From Anaerosporomusa subterranea (GTDB lineage: Bacteria > Bacillota > Negativicutes > Sporomusales > Acetonemataceae): a stretch of 64,000 nucleotides of DNA. Positions within the stretch are counted from its first letter, which is position 1. The number at the start of each line of letters is the position of its first letter. Position numbers and translations under genes: made by a program. Location: NCBI RefSeq assembly GCF_001611555.1, contig NZ_LSGP01000025.1, positions 124,001 to 188,000 on the forward strand, given 5' to 3'. The notes beneath the pieces were generated by a model. It had not been told where the DNA came from. It ran no database searches and worked only from the letters and a program-made list of their open reading frames with translations. Positions 34,837 to 45,754 of the stretch are shown piece after piece.

Positions 34837-36207
34837 TTATTCAGCCAGGAAAACGAATCGCATAACCACCAGAACTGCTAGCAAGTACACGATCCAGTGC
34901 ACCTCGCGAGCGCGTCCGCTAACCAGTTTGAGCAGCGGATACATGACAAGGCCCACTGAAATGCCATTGGCAATGCTGTAAGTGAAAGGCATAATTACGA
35001 TAGTCAGAAAAGCTGGTAGCGCTTCAGTAAAATCGTCAAAATCGATACGTTTAACAGACTCCATCATCAGTGCGCCAACAATAATCAAAGCAGGCGCCGT
35101 CGCCGCATCAGGAATAAGGCCAGCTAGCGGAGTAAAGAACAACGCCAACATAAACAAGATGCCACAGACTACAGCCGTGAGACCAGTACGACCGCCAGCG
35201 CCAACACCGGCAGCGCTCTCGACAAACGCAGTAATTGTGCTGGTACCCAAAACCGCGCCTAGACTGACACCAGTCGCATCAACCAGCATAGCCTTGCCAA
35301 TGCCGGGAAATTTACCATCCTTGTCAACCAAGCCGGCTTTTGTCGCTGTTCCGACCAAGGTCCCCATGGTATCGAATAGCTCAACAAACGTAAAGGTAAA
35401 GATAATTGTCATTAGGCCCATCTGTAGAGCGCCAGCAATATCCAAGGCAAAAAAAGCGTTATTACTAAAATCAGGAATAGACACAGGACTAAAGCCAGCG
35501 GGAATTTTTACTACCCCCATAGCTATGCCAATCAGCGTAGTGGTAAAAATGCCAACAAGCATGGCGCCACTGACGCGACGAGCCATCAAAACGCCGGTTA
35601 GAATCAATCCGAAAACAGCCAACAGAACAGGGGGATCTGCTAAGTTCCCCATCGCGATAATTGTTTCAAAATGCATTGGCGTACCATTGCCATGGGATGC
35701 GATTAGCTTTTCCAACGTCGGTGGAATCAGTGAAACACGGATAGTCATGAGTCCAGATAGTTTTAATCCAACGACGGTAATAAACAGGCCAATGCCCACA
35801 GTAATGGCGTACTTTAAGGAAGCAGGCATACCTTCCACCAGCAATTGGCGAATATGGGTTACAGTCAACAGGATGAAGATAAGACCAGAAATAAAGACTG
35901 CCCCCAGAGCAACCTGCCAGGAAACACCCATACCAAGGACAACGGTAAAGGCATAGAACGCATTTAAGCCCATGCCAGGAGCCAATGCAATCGGGTAATT
36001 AACAAACACACCCATCATTATAGTGACCAGGCCTGCGCCAATGGCAGTTGCTAGCAGCACCGCATTCTTGTCCATACCGGCAGCGCCCAAAATACTTGGA
36101 TTAACGAATAAAATATAGGCCATGGTCATAAAGGTGGTTATCCCTGCCATAACCTCTGTTTTCACATCTGTCTGTCTAGCACTTAACGCAAAAAGTTTTT
36201 CAAGCAT
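34837..36207 (-). CDS. AzgA-type purine permease (NCS2 family)
   Basis: 456 residues, about 12-14 transmembrane helices. N-terminal TEVMAGITTFMTMAYILFVN, NYPIALAPGMGLNAFYAF and FVELFDTMGTLVGTATKAG match the hypoxanthine/guanine/adenine permeases of the AzgA branch (PbuG/PbuO-like). It is the first gene after a tandem guanine-PRPP riboswitch, which supports a purine base as substrate. Confidence 0.92.
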   Translation of the reverse strand: MLEKLFALSARQTDVKTEVMAGITTFMTMAYILFVNPSILGAAGMDKNAVLLATAIGAGLVTIMMGVFVNYPIALAPGMGLNAFYAFTVVLGMGVSWQVALGAVFISGLIFILLTVTHIRQLLVEGMPASLKYAITVGIGLFITVVGLKLSGLMTIRVSLIPPTLEKLIASHGNGTPMHFETIIAMGNLADPPVLLAVFGLILTGVLMARRVSGAMLVGIFTTTLIGIAMGVVKIPAGFSPVSIPDFSNNAFFALDIAGALQMGLMTIIFTFTFVELFDTMGTLVGTATKAGLVDKDGKFPGIGKAMLVDATGVSLGAVLGTSTITAFVESAAGVGAGGRTGLTAVVCGILFMLALFFTPLAGLIPDAATAPALIIVGALMMESVKRIDFDDFTEALPAFLTIVIMPFTYSIANGISVGLVMYPLLKLVSGRAREVHWIVYLLAVLVVMRFVFLAE

Positions 36208-36316
36208 TGTCTCTCTCCTCTTCTGTTATGTACATGAGCATCCCGGAGAATGTTGCATGCAAAAGGTTCTTATAGTATCTGACTTCAAGTCTTGCCTCAT
36301 ACTGGCAGGTGAAGCA

Positions 36317-36379
36317 AAACAAAAGCCCGGAGGAGAAATTTCCGCAGTTTGAGCGAAACTTCCCCGCCCGGGCTTTTTT
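36317..36379 (-). terminator. Riboswitch-controlled terminator
   Basis: On the minus strand AAAAGCCCGG, then GGGGAAGTTTCGC, pairs with GCGGAAATTTCTCC and CCGGGCTTTT followed by GTTTTGC. Its 5' strand is also the 3' part of the PRPP aptamer, so ligand binding and termination exclude each other. Confidence 0.88.
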
Positions 36380-36473
36380 CCCTTCGGTGTAGCACCAACA
36401 TTGGCACCTGCGACGCTTGGTCACAGCCGTGTCAGATCGCAATCCATCACGCGGAACCCTAGACGCACTTTCA
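36365..36473 (-). promoter_or_regulatory. PRPP riboswitch (ykkC subtype 2b)
   Basis: ykkC-class landmarks on the minus strand: GAAAGTGCGTCTAGGGTTCCGC, given here as GTGCGTCTAGGGTTCCGC, then ATCTGACACGGC, and the 3' part CTACACCGAAGGGA followed by AAAAAGCCCGGG. Subtype 2b binds PRPP and is an ON switch for purine synthesis genes. Subtype is inferred from the purine context and the overlapping terminator. Confidence 0.85.
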
Positions 36474-36540
36474 CCCGTAGTCAGGCAATTTACGGCTACC
36501 TGGCAACAACGTCTGAGCCATATCCTCAGAACTGTACGAG
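36474..36540 (-). promoter_or_regulatory. Guanine riboswitch aptamer (variant)
   Basis: Purine-riboswitch fold on the minus strand: P1 CTCGTA/TACGGG, P2 CTGAG/CTCAG with loop GATATGG, P3 CAGG..CCTG with loop containing CCGTAAA. J3/1 reads GACTACG, so the specificity base is C (guanine type). J2/3 reads GTTGTTGCC instead of the usual GTTTCTACC. It directly precedes the PRPP aptamer and has no terminator of its own, as in described guanine-PRPP tandem logic gates. Confidence 0.88.
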
Positions 36541-36561
36541 CAGTATTCAGTTTGTATGTTT

Positions 36562-36591
36562 ATTTTAGCAGGCTGTGGCGAAGCCTGTCAA
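36562..36591 (-). promoter_or_regulatory. Promoter of the azgA-pur operon
   Basis: On the minus strand TTGACA (36586-36591), 18-bp spacer, TAAAAT (36562-36567), about 20 bp before the guanine aptamer. Confidence 0.8.
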
Positions 36592-36646
36592 CAAAAATAT
36601 GAACGTTTTTTTACTTTTTCAACAAAATGTTCGGTTGTTTTTCGAA

Positions 36647-38188
36647 TTATTCCCACTCAATCGTGGAAGGTGGCTTAGAGGTAATGTCATAAACAATACG
36701 GTTCACGTCTTTTACTTCATTAACAATCCGACGCGATATGACATCAAGAACCTCATAAGGAACCCGCACCCAATCAGCAGTCATGCCATCTTCGCTGGAA
36801 ACAATACGTAGTCCTACTGTATATGCGTAGGTACGCTCATCGCCCATCACGCCGACACTCTTCATCGCCGGCAAGACAGCGAAGGATTGCCAAACTTTGC
36901 GGTACAGTCCCGCATTTTTAATTTCCTGGTGAACAATAGCATCCGCTTCCCGCAGGATGTTTAACCGTTCCTCAGTAATCTCTCCGATTATCCGAATGGC
37001 AAGACCCGGTCCCGGAAAGGGTTGACGCCAAACAATATCTTCCGGTAAGCCTAACTCTTTTGCCAATAGACGAACTTCGTCTTTAAATAAATCCCGCAGC
37101 GGCTCAACCAAACTAAATTTCATATCTTCCGGCAAACCGCCGACATTATGATGACTCTTAATCACTGCCGCAGTTTCTGTCCCGCTTTCGATGACATCAG
37201 GATATAATGTTCCCTGAACCAAATAATCGATCTCTCCCAATTTAGCAGCTTCAGTCTCAAACACACGAATAAATTCGTCGCCAATCAGTTTTCGCTTGGC
37301 TTCAGGCTCAGTCACCCCGGCAATGCGGCCCATAAAGCGATCTACGACATTTGCATAAACCAAGTTCATGTGGAAACCATCACGGAAGGTTTTTACCACC
37401 TGCTCAGGTTCACCCTTACGCAAAAAGCCATGGTTAACAAAAACACAGGTTAGTTGGTCACCGACAGCCCGGTGTACCAACACAGCAGCAACTGACGAGT
37501 CAATACCGCCACTGAGCGCACATAGCACACGCTTGTCCCCAACTTGGGCGCGGATTGAAGCTATTGCTTGGTCGACAAACGAGCCCATGTTCCAGTCCCC
37601 TTTGCAAGCGCAAATGTCGAACAGGAACGTGCGCAGCATCTTCATTCCTTCTGGGGTATGCTGCACTTCGGGGTGGAATTGCACGCCATAAATCCGACGC
37701 TGTTCATCAGCCATCGCTGCTACGGGAGTATTATCAGTTCTCGCAATGACAGAAAAGCCAGCAGGTGCCTTGGCAATAAAGTCACCATGGCTCATCAATA
37801 CTTGTGTCTCCTTGCTGACGCCAGCGAAGAAGGAGCTTTCACCTTCTATGCAAAGCCGAGTGTTTCCATATTCACGCGTTTGCGCCCTGCTGACTTCGCC
37901 GCCAAGCGTATGGGCGGTAAACTGCATCCCATAGCAAATCCCAAGTACCGGGACACCCAAGGTAAAGATCGCCTCATCACAGCGAGGTGCCTTTTCGCCA
38001 TACACGCTGGAAGGTCCACCGGAAAAGACAATCCCATTCGGCTTCATTGACTTGATTTTCTCGATAGGAGTCGAAAACGGAATAATTTCACAGTATACGC
38101 CGCATTCGCGGATACGGCGGGCAATCAATTGGCTATACTGACCGCCAAAGTCCATGACCAAAACCAGGTCCTGGGTTTTTGCATGCAT
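36647..38188 (-). CDS. guaA: GMP synthase, glutamine hydrolysing
   Basis: 513 residues. Class I glutaminase first: [30 protein letters not shown] (Cys nucleophile), [11 protein letters not shown]. Then the ATP pyrophosphatase with the P-loop [18 protein letters not shown] and the C-terminal dimerisation domain with [19 protein letters not shown] and the end KPPSTIEWE. It makes GMP from XMP. ATG 38188 follows GAGGAGG. It stands upstream of the azgA-pur promoter with about 55 bp between, so readthrough is possible. Confidence 0.97.
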   Translation of the reverse strand: MHAKTQDLVLVMDFGGQYSQLIARRIRECGVYCEIIPFSTPIEKIKSMKPNGIVFSGGPSSVYGEKAPRCDEAIFTLGVPVLGICYGMQFTAHTLGGEVSRAQTREYGNTRLCIEGESSFFAGVSKETQVLMSHGDFIAKAPAGFSVIARTDNTPVAAMADEQRRIYGVQFHPEVQHTPEGMKMLRTFLFDICACKGDWNMGSFVDQAIASIRAQVGDKRVLCALSGGIDSSVAAVLVHRAVGDQLTCVFVNHGFLRKGEPEQVVKTFRDGFHMNLVYANVVDRFMGRIAGVTEPEAKRKLIGDEFIRVFETEAAKLGEIDYLVQGTLYPDVIESGTETAAVIKSHHNVGGLPEDMKFSLVEPLRDLFKDEVRLLAKELGLPEDIVWRQPFPGPGLAIRIIGEITEERLNILREADAIVHQEIKNAGLYRKVWQSFAVLPAMKSVGVMGDERTYAYTVGLRIVSSEDGMTADWVRVPYEVLDVISRRIVNEVKDVNRIVYDITSKPPSTIEWE

Positions 38189-38541
38189 AAGCTAAGCCTC
38201 CTCGTATTCTTTAGCATTTATATAGCTATATAAATGAAAACTATATCATACCCTGCAAGCGCTGTAAAGATATTCATAGTATCACCTTACACAAAACAGC
38301 CATACCTTTAGCGATAATTCGAGTCGGAGTGACAAATTTCCTGCAAAAAAAAGAAAGACCGCTACGGTCTTATGATACGGGAGAAACGGTTTAACACGAA
38401 GCGCGCAAAGAGCACTAGCGGCGCAAAGATATCTTTATTATTCCGCTTCGCGGCGCTTGCGCGCTTTGTGTTCTTTGCGCTATTGGTCAACTGATATTTC
38501 TAATCCTTTAGTAAAAGCAGGCCGCTAGATAAGTCTAACGC
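38189..38541. other. Intergenic region with repeat family B
   Basis: 353 bp. 38189-38350 holds the guaA promoter region (no single promoter is clear). 38352-38515 is a family B repeat. No gene is evident. Confidence 0.5.
38352..38515. repeat. Dispersed repeat family B, copy
   Basis: AAAGACCGCTACGGTCTTATG, given as arms AAGACCG/CGGTCTT, then ATACGGGAGAAACGGTTTA, GCGCAAAGAGCACTAGCGG, GCAAAGATATCTTTATTATT and CCGCTTCGCGGCGCTTGCGC with TTTGTGTTCTTTGCGCTA. Unit structure is the same as at 15160 and 58300. Confidence 0.8.
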
Positions 38542-39282
38542 CTAATGCCTTATAACGCCGTTCTCTGCATACTTTGTCAACAGCTCACCCACTGTTACAA
38601 TCTGATATCCTTCTGCTTTAATTTTCTCAACCAGAATTGGTAGTGCCTCAGCGGTTTGCACTGGCGTATCTGACGCATGCAGTAAGATGATGGCCCCTGG
38701 CTTAAGCCGCTTGACCACTCTGTCAATAATCACATCTCTCCCGGGGTTTTTCCAATCCAATGAATCGGCATTCCAGATAATCGTCTTATAGCCCATTTCC
38801 TCTGTCGCCTGTAATGAGCGGCGGCTATAGTGGCCATTCGGCGGGCGGATTAATGCCGGTTCCACACCTGTTGCTTCTTTAATTTGCGCGTGCGACTTCT
38901 TGATATCTTCCTTAACCCACTCAGCAGTCATATCGCCATAGTTCTCATGCTTATAGCCATGACTGCCAATTTCGTGTCCGTCGTCGACCATGCGTTTTGC
39001 CACATCGGCATACTTCTGTGCCCAAGGCCCCATGATAAAGAAGGTTACCTTCAGATTATTCTTTTTCAGTGTATCGAGAATCGATGGCGTGAACTTATTC
39101 CCCCAGGAATGATCAAACGTCAATGCCACCACCTTCTGCTCGGTGCGGGTTCCGGCGATGGCGACCGGACCACTGTTGGCGTACTCTGCAACTTGGACAT
39201 AAAATGAACTGATTGCAAACAAGCCAACAATACTATAAAACCAATATCTGCGGTTCAACCACCGACGCAGGTCGATAAGCAC
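38542..39282 (-). CDS. Polysaccharide deacetylase, PdaB-like
   Basis: 246 residues. N-terminal membrane anchor (about 13-32), then a NodB domain: LTFDHSWGNKFTPSIL (metal Asp), SHGYKHENY (metal His pair), RPPNGHYSRRS and LHASDTP. The FDxSWG form is typical of the sporulation deacetylase PdaB/YbaN group, which acts in the forming spore. GTG 39282 follows GGGGGTGA. Monocistronic. Confidence 0.88.
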   Translation of the reverse strand: MLIDLRRWLNRRYWFYSIVGLFAISSFYVQVAEYANSGPVAIAGTRTEQKVVALTFDHSWGNKFTPSILDTLKKNNLKVTFFIMGPWAQKYADVAKRMVDDGHEIGSHGYKHENYGDMTAEWVKEDIKKSHAQIKEATGVEPALIRPPNGHYSRRSLQATEEMGYKTIIWNADSLDWKNPGRDVIIDRVVKRLKPGAIILLHASDTPVQTAEALPILVEKIKAEGYQIVTVGELLTKYAENGVIRH

Positions 39283-39399
39283 ACAATCACCCCCAGCTAG
39301 ACTACAGTAGTATTTATGCTGGGAAACTGATCAGTATGACGACATTAATCGCCAAACTCTTGCCGCTAGCAACAAGCCGGGAGTGAGCTGATGCAAAAA

Positions 39400-39440
39400 G
39401 AGGTTGCCCGTGAGTTTCATCAACTCATAGACAACCTCTA
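39400..39440 (-). terminator. groESL terminator
   Basis: AGAGGTTG (39400-39407) pairs with CAACCTCT (39433-39440), with inner TGAGTT/AACTCA. On the minus strand it is followed by TTTTTGC. It lies about 90 bp after the groEL stop. Confidence 0.75.
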
Positions 39441-39528
39441 ATCGTTTAGCTATTCGGTAATAAAAATGGTAACATTGACGGTTTTCAGATGCCTAAGCTC
39501 GCTCCGCTACCGGGGCGATGGCTTCTGA

Positions 39529-41175
<1,647 letters not shown>

Positions 41176-41209
41176 TTATTCATTCCTCCTCAAATATGTA
41201 ATCGAGTAA

Positions 41210-41497
41210 TTACTTTTCAACAATTGCCAGGATGTCGCGTTCGCTGAGGATCAGGTAGTCCTGATTGTCGATCTTGATCTCGGTGCCAGCGTACTTCGAG
41301 AAAATTACTTCCTGGCCTTCCTTAACTTCAAGCGCCACTCTTTGGCCGTTGTCGAGAACCTTACCAGTGCCAACTGCAATAATCGTGCCTTTTTGAGGTT
41401 TTTCCTTGGCAGTATCAGGAAGAACGATACCACTTACAGTCTTTTCTTCTTTTTCCAGAGCTTTAATCACTACTCTGTCGCCTAACGGCTTAATCAT
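41210..41497 (-). CDS. groES: Co-chaperonin GroES
   Basis: 95 residues. [39 protein letters not shown] and the end [11 protein letters not shown]. The mobile loop region is normal. ATG 41497 follows AAAGGAGG; an upstream in-frame start would add three residues. Confidence 0.98.
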   Translation of the reverse strand: MIKPLGDRVVIKALEKEEKTVSGIVLPDTAKEKPQKGTIIAVGTGKVLDNGQRVALEVKEGQEVIFSKYAGTEIKIDNQDYLILSERDILAIVEK

Positions 41498-41542
41498 TGA
41501 AAACAACCTCCTTTTATCCTGTACGATTCATTTGTTTATTTG

Positions 41543-41569
41543 TTAGCACTCACTCAACATGAGTGCTAA
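41543..41569. promoter_or_regulatory. CIRCE operator (HrcA site)
   Basis: TTAGCACTC, nine bases, GAGTGCTAA: a perfect match to the CIRCE consensus, 46 bp before the groES start. HrcA is not encoded in this window. Confidence 0.97.
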
Positions 41570-41708
41570 TTACATAATTTATCATATAGAATCTGGCAAC
41601 AAAAATCAAGGGGGTCAGCAAAAAAAATGGTAGATTATCCAGTATTTTTTTAATTCCCCCCGTGACCGTTGGTAGTATCTACAGTAAACGGAAGTTTTAT
41701 ACAGAAGA

Positions 41709-41802
41709 AAAGACCGCTGTGGCGGTCTTGGTGATTTTGAGATACGTCATAGTACATTGAACACAAGCGGAACTAGCGGTACACTAGCGACACAAACGGG
41801 CC
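41709..41802. repeat. Dispersed repeat family B-like element
   Basis: Starts with AAAAGACCGCTGTGGCGGTCTT as arms AAGACCGC/GCGGTCTT, followed by GGAACTAGCGGTACACTAGC and GACACAAACGG. The right part is the reverse complement of part of 3245-3375. The hairpin may end the ANTAR/kinase transcript. Confidence 0.6.
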
Positions 41803-41804
41803 TA

Positions 41805-42380
41805 CTATTTTGTCGCCGCTCTGATAATCATCTCTGCGATTTCTCGAATGGACTTTCGCTTGTTCATGCTATACTGCTGGATGCGGCGATACGCTTCATT
41901 TTCAGTAAAACCGTGGGCCTCAATCAGGATACCCTTGGCCCTGTCGAGCAGTTTGCGGTTAACTAATGAATTCTTTACGTCTTCCAGTTCCTTTTCCAGT
42001 TCCATAAACTCATTGAACCGAGACATAGCTATCTCCATAGCTGGGAATAAATTGGCTTCTTTAACCGGCTTGACTAAGTATGCAAGCACTCCCGAATCTT
42101 TTGCTTTTTCTACAATTTCTTTTTGACTGTATGCTGTCAACAAAAGAACAGGCGCTAAGCGCTCGTTCGAAATGAGCTTGGCGGCAGCGATTCCATCCAT
42201 TTCCGGCATCTTAATATCCATAATAATTAAGTCGGGCGAATATTTTCGTGCCAGTTCTACAGCCTGCACACCATCAGAGGCTTCCGCCAGCACAGTATGA
42301 CCTGCTTCCTCCAACAATTCCTTCAGATCCATGCGAATGATGGACTCGTTATCGGCGATAATAATGCGTAGTGCTTGCAT
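41805..42380 (-). CDS. ANTAR-domain response regulator
   Basis: 191 residues. Receiver domain with Asp10, phospho-acceptor Asp55 (LIIMDIKMPEMDG) and Lys in YLVKPV; then a coiled linker and an ANTAR RNA-binding domain (about 130-185: LLDRAKGILIEAHGFTENEA, RRIQQYSMNKRKSIREIA). ANTAR proteins bind paired hexaloop hairpins and prevent termination. It follows its kinase after 3 bp. RNA targets unknown. Confidence 0.93.
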   Translation of the reverse strand: MQALRIIIADNESIIRMDLKELLEEAGHTVLAEASDGVQAVELARKYSPDLIIMDIKMPEMDGIAAAKLISNERLAPVLLLTAYSQKEIVEKAKDSGVLAYLVKPVKEANLFPAMEIAMSRFNEFMELEKELEDVKNSLVNRKLLDRAKGILIEAHGFTENEAYRRIQQYSMNKRKSIREIAEMIIRAATK

Positions 42381-42383
42381 GAT

Positions 42384-43799
42384 TTAGCCTCCTCCCGAAA
42401 TTCGCGGAATGATGATTCTAGCTCGCGTGCCAGCGTTAGAATAAAGGGTGAACTGACCACCAAGGTCATTTTCCACCAGGGTTTTGACGATTTGCAGTCC
42501 CAAGCTGCGCGTTGCCTGTGGCGTAAAATCAGTAGGCAGGCCAACACCATTATCATAAATTTCGATTTGATACGCATCTTTGCCGGAAGCGATATCCACG
42601 CCAATTACGCCTTCATTGAGACCGACAAAACCATGCTCTAACGAATTTTGAATGAGTTCGTTGATGGCAAGCGCCAAACTGGTTGCTTGTTCTGACGGCA
42701 GAATAACGGTGGGACCGGTAAAGACAGTTTGAATATTAAAATCAGGTTCCAACATATTCTGGATGATTAAATCCAGAATATTCTTGGCGACTTCTGCAAC
42801 ATCAATACTTTCCTTGTCTTGCTGAGAAAGGAATTCGTGCACTACAGAGATGCTAAGAATCCGATTCACGCTCTCCCGCAGAGCGGCCTTCACCTCAGGA
42901 AAAGTGCTGCGCCGCGCTTGCAGGCGCAACAGACTGGCAACCGTCTGCAAATTATTTTTCACCCGGTGGTGAATCTCCTGAATCACCGCCGACTTAACCA
43001 GCAGCTCTTTTTCTTTTTTCTTGATGTCTGTCACATCGGCGATAAGCAAAATGATCCGGGTAGTTTGCCCCTTTTGCACAATCGGGATAGCGCGTTGTAG
43101 CAGAGTAGTCCCGCCAAGCTCCAGCTCATGCTCTTGCGATTGGTGAGTATGAAGTGCCCTTTGCGCAATACGAGCATTAAGGTTGCGGTCATAAATGCGC
43201 CGTCCGACGATTCTGCCAACCCCGAGCATTTTGTATATACTGACAGCTGCCGCATTAGCATAAAGAATCTGGCCATGACTGTCAATAATCATAATACCAT
43301 CTCTCGGCGCAAGCGGGCGCTGAGTGCCGCCTACCGATTCAGCTGAAGCTAACAGCATTTTAGCTGTTTCGACCAAACTGCTCGAGCTGCCGGCGCCTGA
43401 ATCATCAATGCTAGCTTCTAAACTAACAGCAGCGATAATGTTGCCGTGAGAGTCATGCAAAGGAAACGTATGCATAACGAGGGTCTCTCGGCCCCAGGCC
43501 CACTCACGCTGTCCGGTGATTGACTCGCCAGTAGTGATAGTTCGCCAAACGAGCGGTTCCTCTGAGGAGTGAATAGTTGAACCCAGCAAGTTTGCTTTAT
43601 AGTCAATAAAGCTGGTATGAGGTTTGGCTTGCGTGACAATAACCAAGAAGTGATCGGCGGCCGCACTTGCATAAACAGTAATTTGAGCACAGGCAATGTC
43701 AGCTGCCAGTTCAATCATTCCCTCAATTGCTTCCAGCCCGGCGATTTGTTCTGCAGATAAGGCGGTTGCCTTCCGACAGATGTCTGCTGTAATACTCAT
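42384..43799 (-). CDS. HisKA_2 sensor histidine kinase
   Basis: 471 residues. N-terminal GAF-like sensor (about 10-160), a PAS domain (about 180-270: GIMIIDSHGQILYANAAAV), then HisKA_2 with phospho-His in IQEIHHRVKNNLQ and a HATPase_c domain (NELIQNSLEHGF, YDNGVGLP). No membrane helix, so cytosolic. ATG 43799 follows TAGGTGG. Partner of the ANTAR regulator; resembles EutW/PdtaS-type kinases. Signal unknown. Confidence 0.92.
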   Translation of the reverse strand: MSITADICRKATALSAEQIAGLEAIEGMIELAADIACAQITVYASAAADHFLVIVTQAKPHTSFIDYKANLLGSTIHSSEEPLVWRTITTGESITGQREWAWGRETLVMHTFPLHDSHGNIIAAVSLEASIDDSGAGSSSSLVETAKMLLASAESVGGTQRPLAPRDGIMIIDSHGQILYANAAAVSIYKMLGVGRIVGRRIYDRNLNARIAQRALHTHQSQEHELELGGTTLLQRAIPIVQKGQTTRIILLIADVTDIKKKEKELLVKSAVIQEIHHRVKNNLQTVASLLRLQARRSTFPEVKAALRESVNRILSISVVHEFLSQQDKESIDVAEVAKNILDLIIQNMLEPDFNIQTVFTGPTVILPSEQATSLALAINELIQNSLEHGFVGLNEGVIGVDIASGKDAYQIEIYDNGVGLPTDFTPQATRSLGLQIVKTLVENDLGGQFTLYSNAGTRARIIIPRISGGG

Positions 43800-43965
43800 T
43801 ACGACCACCTACAGTGTACATTGTTAATATAATTGGATTATATTCAATCAGAATTAATAAAATCCTGTTTTAAATATAGAAAAATGTTATCTAATTGTGC
43901 AATACTACTCTCCATTTCGAAAAATCCCTGTGTACAAATCCTATCACATGTTTTTCATTGTGAGG

Positions 43966-44080
43966 TTATTCACATATTTTGCGATCTTTTCCCCAGACTT
44001 ATCCACAAAACCCACAGGTTTATCAACAGCGTTTTTTCGGGTTTTGGGTCGTTTCTTGGCAATTAGCCACAGTATCCACA
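43966..44080 (+). promoter_or_regulatory. Cluster of DnaA-box-like sites
   Basis: TTATTCACA (43966-43974) and TTATCCACA (43999-44007) match the DnaA box; TTATCAACA (44020-44028) and GTATCCACA (44072-44080) differ by one base. All four are in the same orientation within 115 bp, in a 306-bp gene-free gap (43800-44105). No dnaA or dnaN is nearby, so an origin is unlikely. Confidence 0.45.
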
Positions 44081-44105
44081 ATTGAAGAACAAACTGTTTT
44101 TCGCC

Positions 44106-45155
44106 CTATTCTCCAAGTTTAAGCGAAGGAACCGCATTTAGCGTCAGATCGGATACTTTTCCTACTAGTAGCTTATAGTTAGCTCGACAGGCAATCATCG
44201 CTGCATTATCAGTACAAAGAGCCAACGGCGGCGCAAAGAAGCGAAGATTTTCCTGTTCGCAGATAACGCTCAGTTCACGTTTCAATTCTCCGTTCGCCGC
44301 CACTCCGCCGGCGACAACAACAGTATCCACTGCCGCTTTTCGCGCCGCCTGCAGTGTTTTATTAACTAGCACAGATACAATGCTAGACTGAAAACTCGCT
44401 GCGACATCAGCCAACACCACTGGTTCACCCTTTTGTGCAGCGCTATTGAGATAATTTAACACAGCTGACTTGAGGCCACTGAAGCTGAATTCCAAATTAT
44501 CCTTTCCAGCCAAAGCGCGCGGGAAAGCAATCGCGTGCCGGTTCCCTGAAGCAGCCAAACGTTCAATTTCCGGGCCACCCGGATAGGGTAATCCCATAAC
44601 CCGGGCAATTTTATCAAATGCCTCGCCTGCGGCGTCATCACGCGTCTGACCCATCAGTTCAAAGGTATTGTAGCCTCTCACATGGACCAAAGATGTATGA
44701 CCGCCTGAGACAACCAGCGCTACAAATGGCGGCTCCAATTCAGGAAATGCCAACAGATTCGCGAAAACATGGCCTTCCAAATGATTGACGCCGATTAACG
44801 GCACATCGAGTGCAAATGCCATGGCTTTAGCGGCTGCCACGCCAACCAGCAGCGCCCCCACCAATCCAGGACCGTAGGTAACTCCTACTGCGTCAATATC
44901 GCTGAGCTTTTTGTCTGCAGCCGTCAGTGCCTCGTCGACTACCCCAATAATATTTTCAATGTGCTTGCGCGATGCGATCTCAGGCACAACCCCGCCATAT
45001 TTTCGATGCAACGGAACCTGAGACGAAATGACGTTAGATAAAATAGTACGGCCACCTAAAACCAATGCTGCAGATGTTTCATCGCAGCTTGTTTCCAGAG
45101 CCAACACCAGCCGTTTCACATCTTGGTTGGCAGCGTGTATTTGAATAGTATCCAT
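44106..45155 (-). CDS. tsaD: tRNA threonylcarbamoyladenosine transferase subunit
   Basis: 349 residues. [16 protein letters not shown] at the N-terminus, metal-binding [42 protein letters not shown] and [13 protein letters not shown]. Makes t6A37 in ANN-decoding tRNAs together with TsaB and TsaE, encoded just upstream. ATG 45155 follows GAGGAGG. It is 122 bp after rimI. Confidence 0.97.
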   Translation of the reverse strand: MDTIQIHAANQDVKRLVLALETSCDETSAALVLGGRTILSNVISSQVPLHRKYGGVVPEIASRKHIENIIGVVDEALTAADKKLSDIDAVGVTYGPGLVGALLVGVAAAKAMAFALDVPLIGVNHLEGHVFANLLAFPELEPPFVALVVSGGHTSLVHVRGYNTFELMGQTRDDAAGEAFDKIARVMGLPYPGGPEIERLAASGNRHAIAFPRALAGKDNLEFSFSGLKSAVLNYLNSAAQKGEPVVLADVAASFQSSIVSVLVNKTLQAARKAAVDTVVVAGGVAANGELKRELSVICEQENLRFFAPPLALCTDNAAMIACRANYKLLVGKVSDLTLNAVPSLKLGE

Positions 45156-45277
45156 CAGACTGTCCTCCTCAAACAGCGGTTTCTAGCAGCCTTTAGTAAC
45201 ACCTGGCAGGGTTCCGGCATATTGTACTATACAATCACCCTCAGCCACGAAAGTGGCTATTTTTTTTACCCTGATCA

Positions 45278-45754
45278 TTATGCCCAACGCGCTAAGTCTT
45301 CAAGCCAAAGCAAAAGAGCATCTTCACCATTATCTGTATAGTATCCCGGTCTCACGCCGCGTTCGATAAAACCGAATTCGGCATAGAGATGGCGGGCTGT
45401 ACAATTCGAACGTCTGACCTCAAGTGTCATGCTTTCAACCCCATTGCTCGCCGCAATATGAAGCATCTGTTGCATCAGAGCTTTGCCAAGACCACGGCCA
45501 CGGCAAGAAGCTTCAATAGCTACATTCATAATGTGAGCCTCGTCAAGCACAAACCACATTCCCGCATAACCGACAAACTTTCCGTCTTCTTTCATTACGA
45601 TATACCTAGCCAGTGGATTTGATGACAGTTCTGTTTCAAAGGCGTCCCGACTCCACGGCATGCTAAATGTGGCTTGTTCTAGAGCAACAACCGCATCAAT
45701 ATCATCCCAAGACATCGCATAGAAGGAAACGTTAGCCACAGACATTTCCTCCAT
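45278..45754 (-). CDS. rimI: Ribosomal-protein-alanine N-acetyltransferase
   Basis: 158-residue GNAT enzyme. MNVAIEASCRGRGLGKALM holds the acetyl-CoA loop (RGRGLG); LEVRRSNCTARHLYAEFGF and RPGYYTDNGEDAL follow. RimI acetylates ribosomal protein S18. The start overlaps tsaB by 23 bp; order tsaB-rimI-tsaD is standard. Confidence 0.93.
   Translation of the reverse strand: MEEMSVANVSFYAMSWDDIDAVVALEQATFSMPWSRDAFETELSSNPLARYIVMKEDGKFVGYAGMWFVLDEAHIMNVAIEASCRGRGLGKALMQQMLHIAASNGVESMTLEVRRSNCTARHLYAEFGFIERGVRPGYYTDNGEDALLLWLEDLARWA

Larger units (their letters stand above)
41498..41804. other. groES upstream region
   Basis: 307 bp. Holds the CIRCE operator (41543-41569) with a probable minus-strand promoter just upstream (TTGCCA and TATGTA, 17-bp spacing), then a repeat at 41709-41802 that also supplies the AAGACCGC/GCGGTCTT hairpin after the ANTAR gene. 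Confidence 0.65.

Noticed and set aside
34982..35956. 324-codon frame on the plus strand
   Set aside because: Antisense to the AzgA-type permease; Ser/Thr/Pro/Lys-rich, no ribosome binding site, no family features.
43966..44080. Replication origin
   Set aside because: No dnaA, dnaN, rpmH or gidA nearby and no AT-rich unwinding block beyond the boxes; kept only as a DnaA-box cluster.
45244..45262. GCCAC/GTGGC hairpin with T run as a terminator
   Set aside because: T run is on the plus strand, but no plus-strand gene ends there; may be chance.
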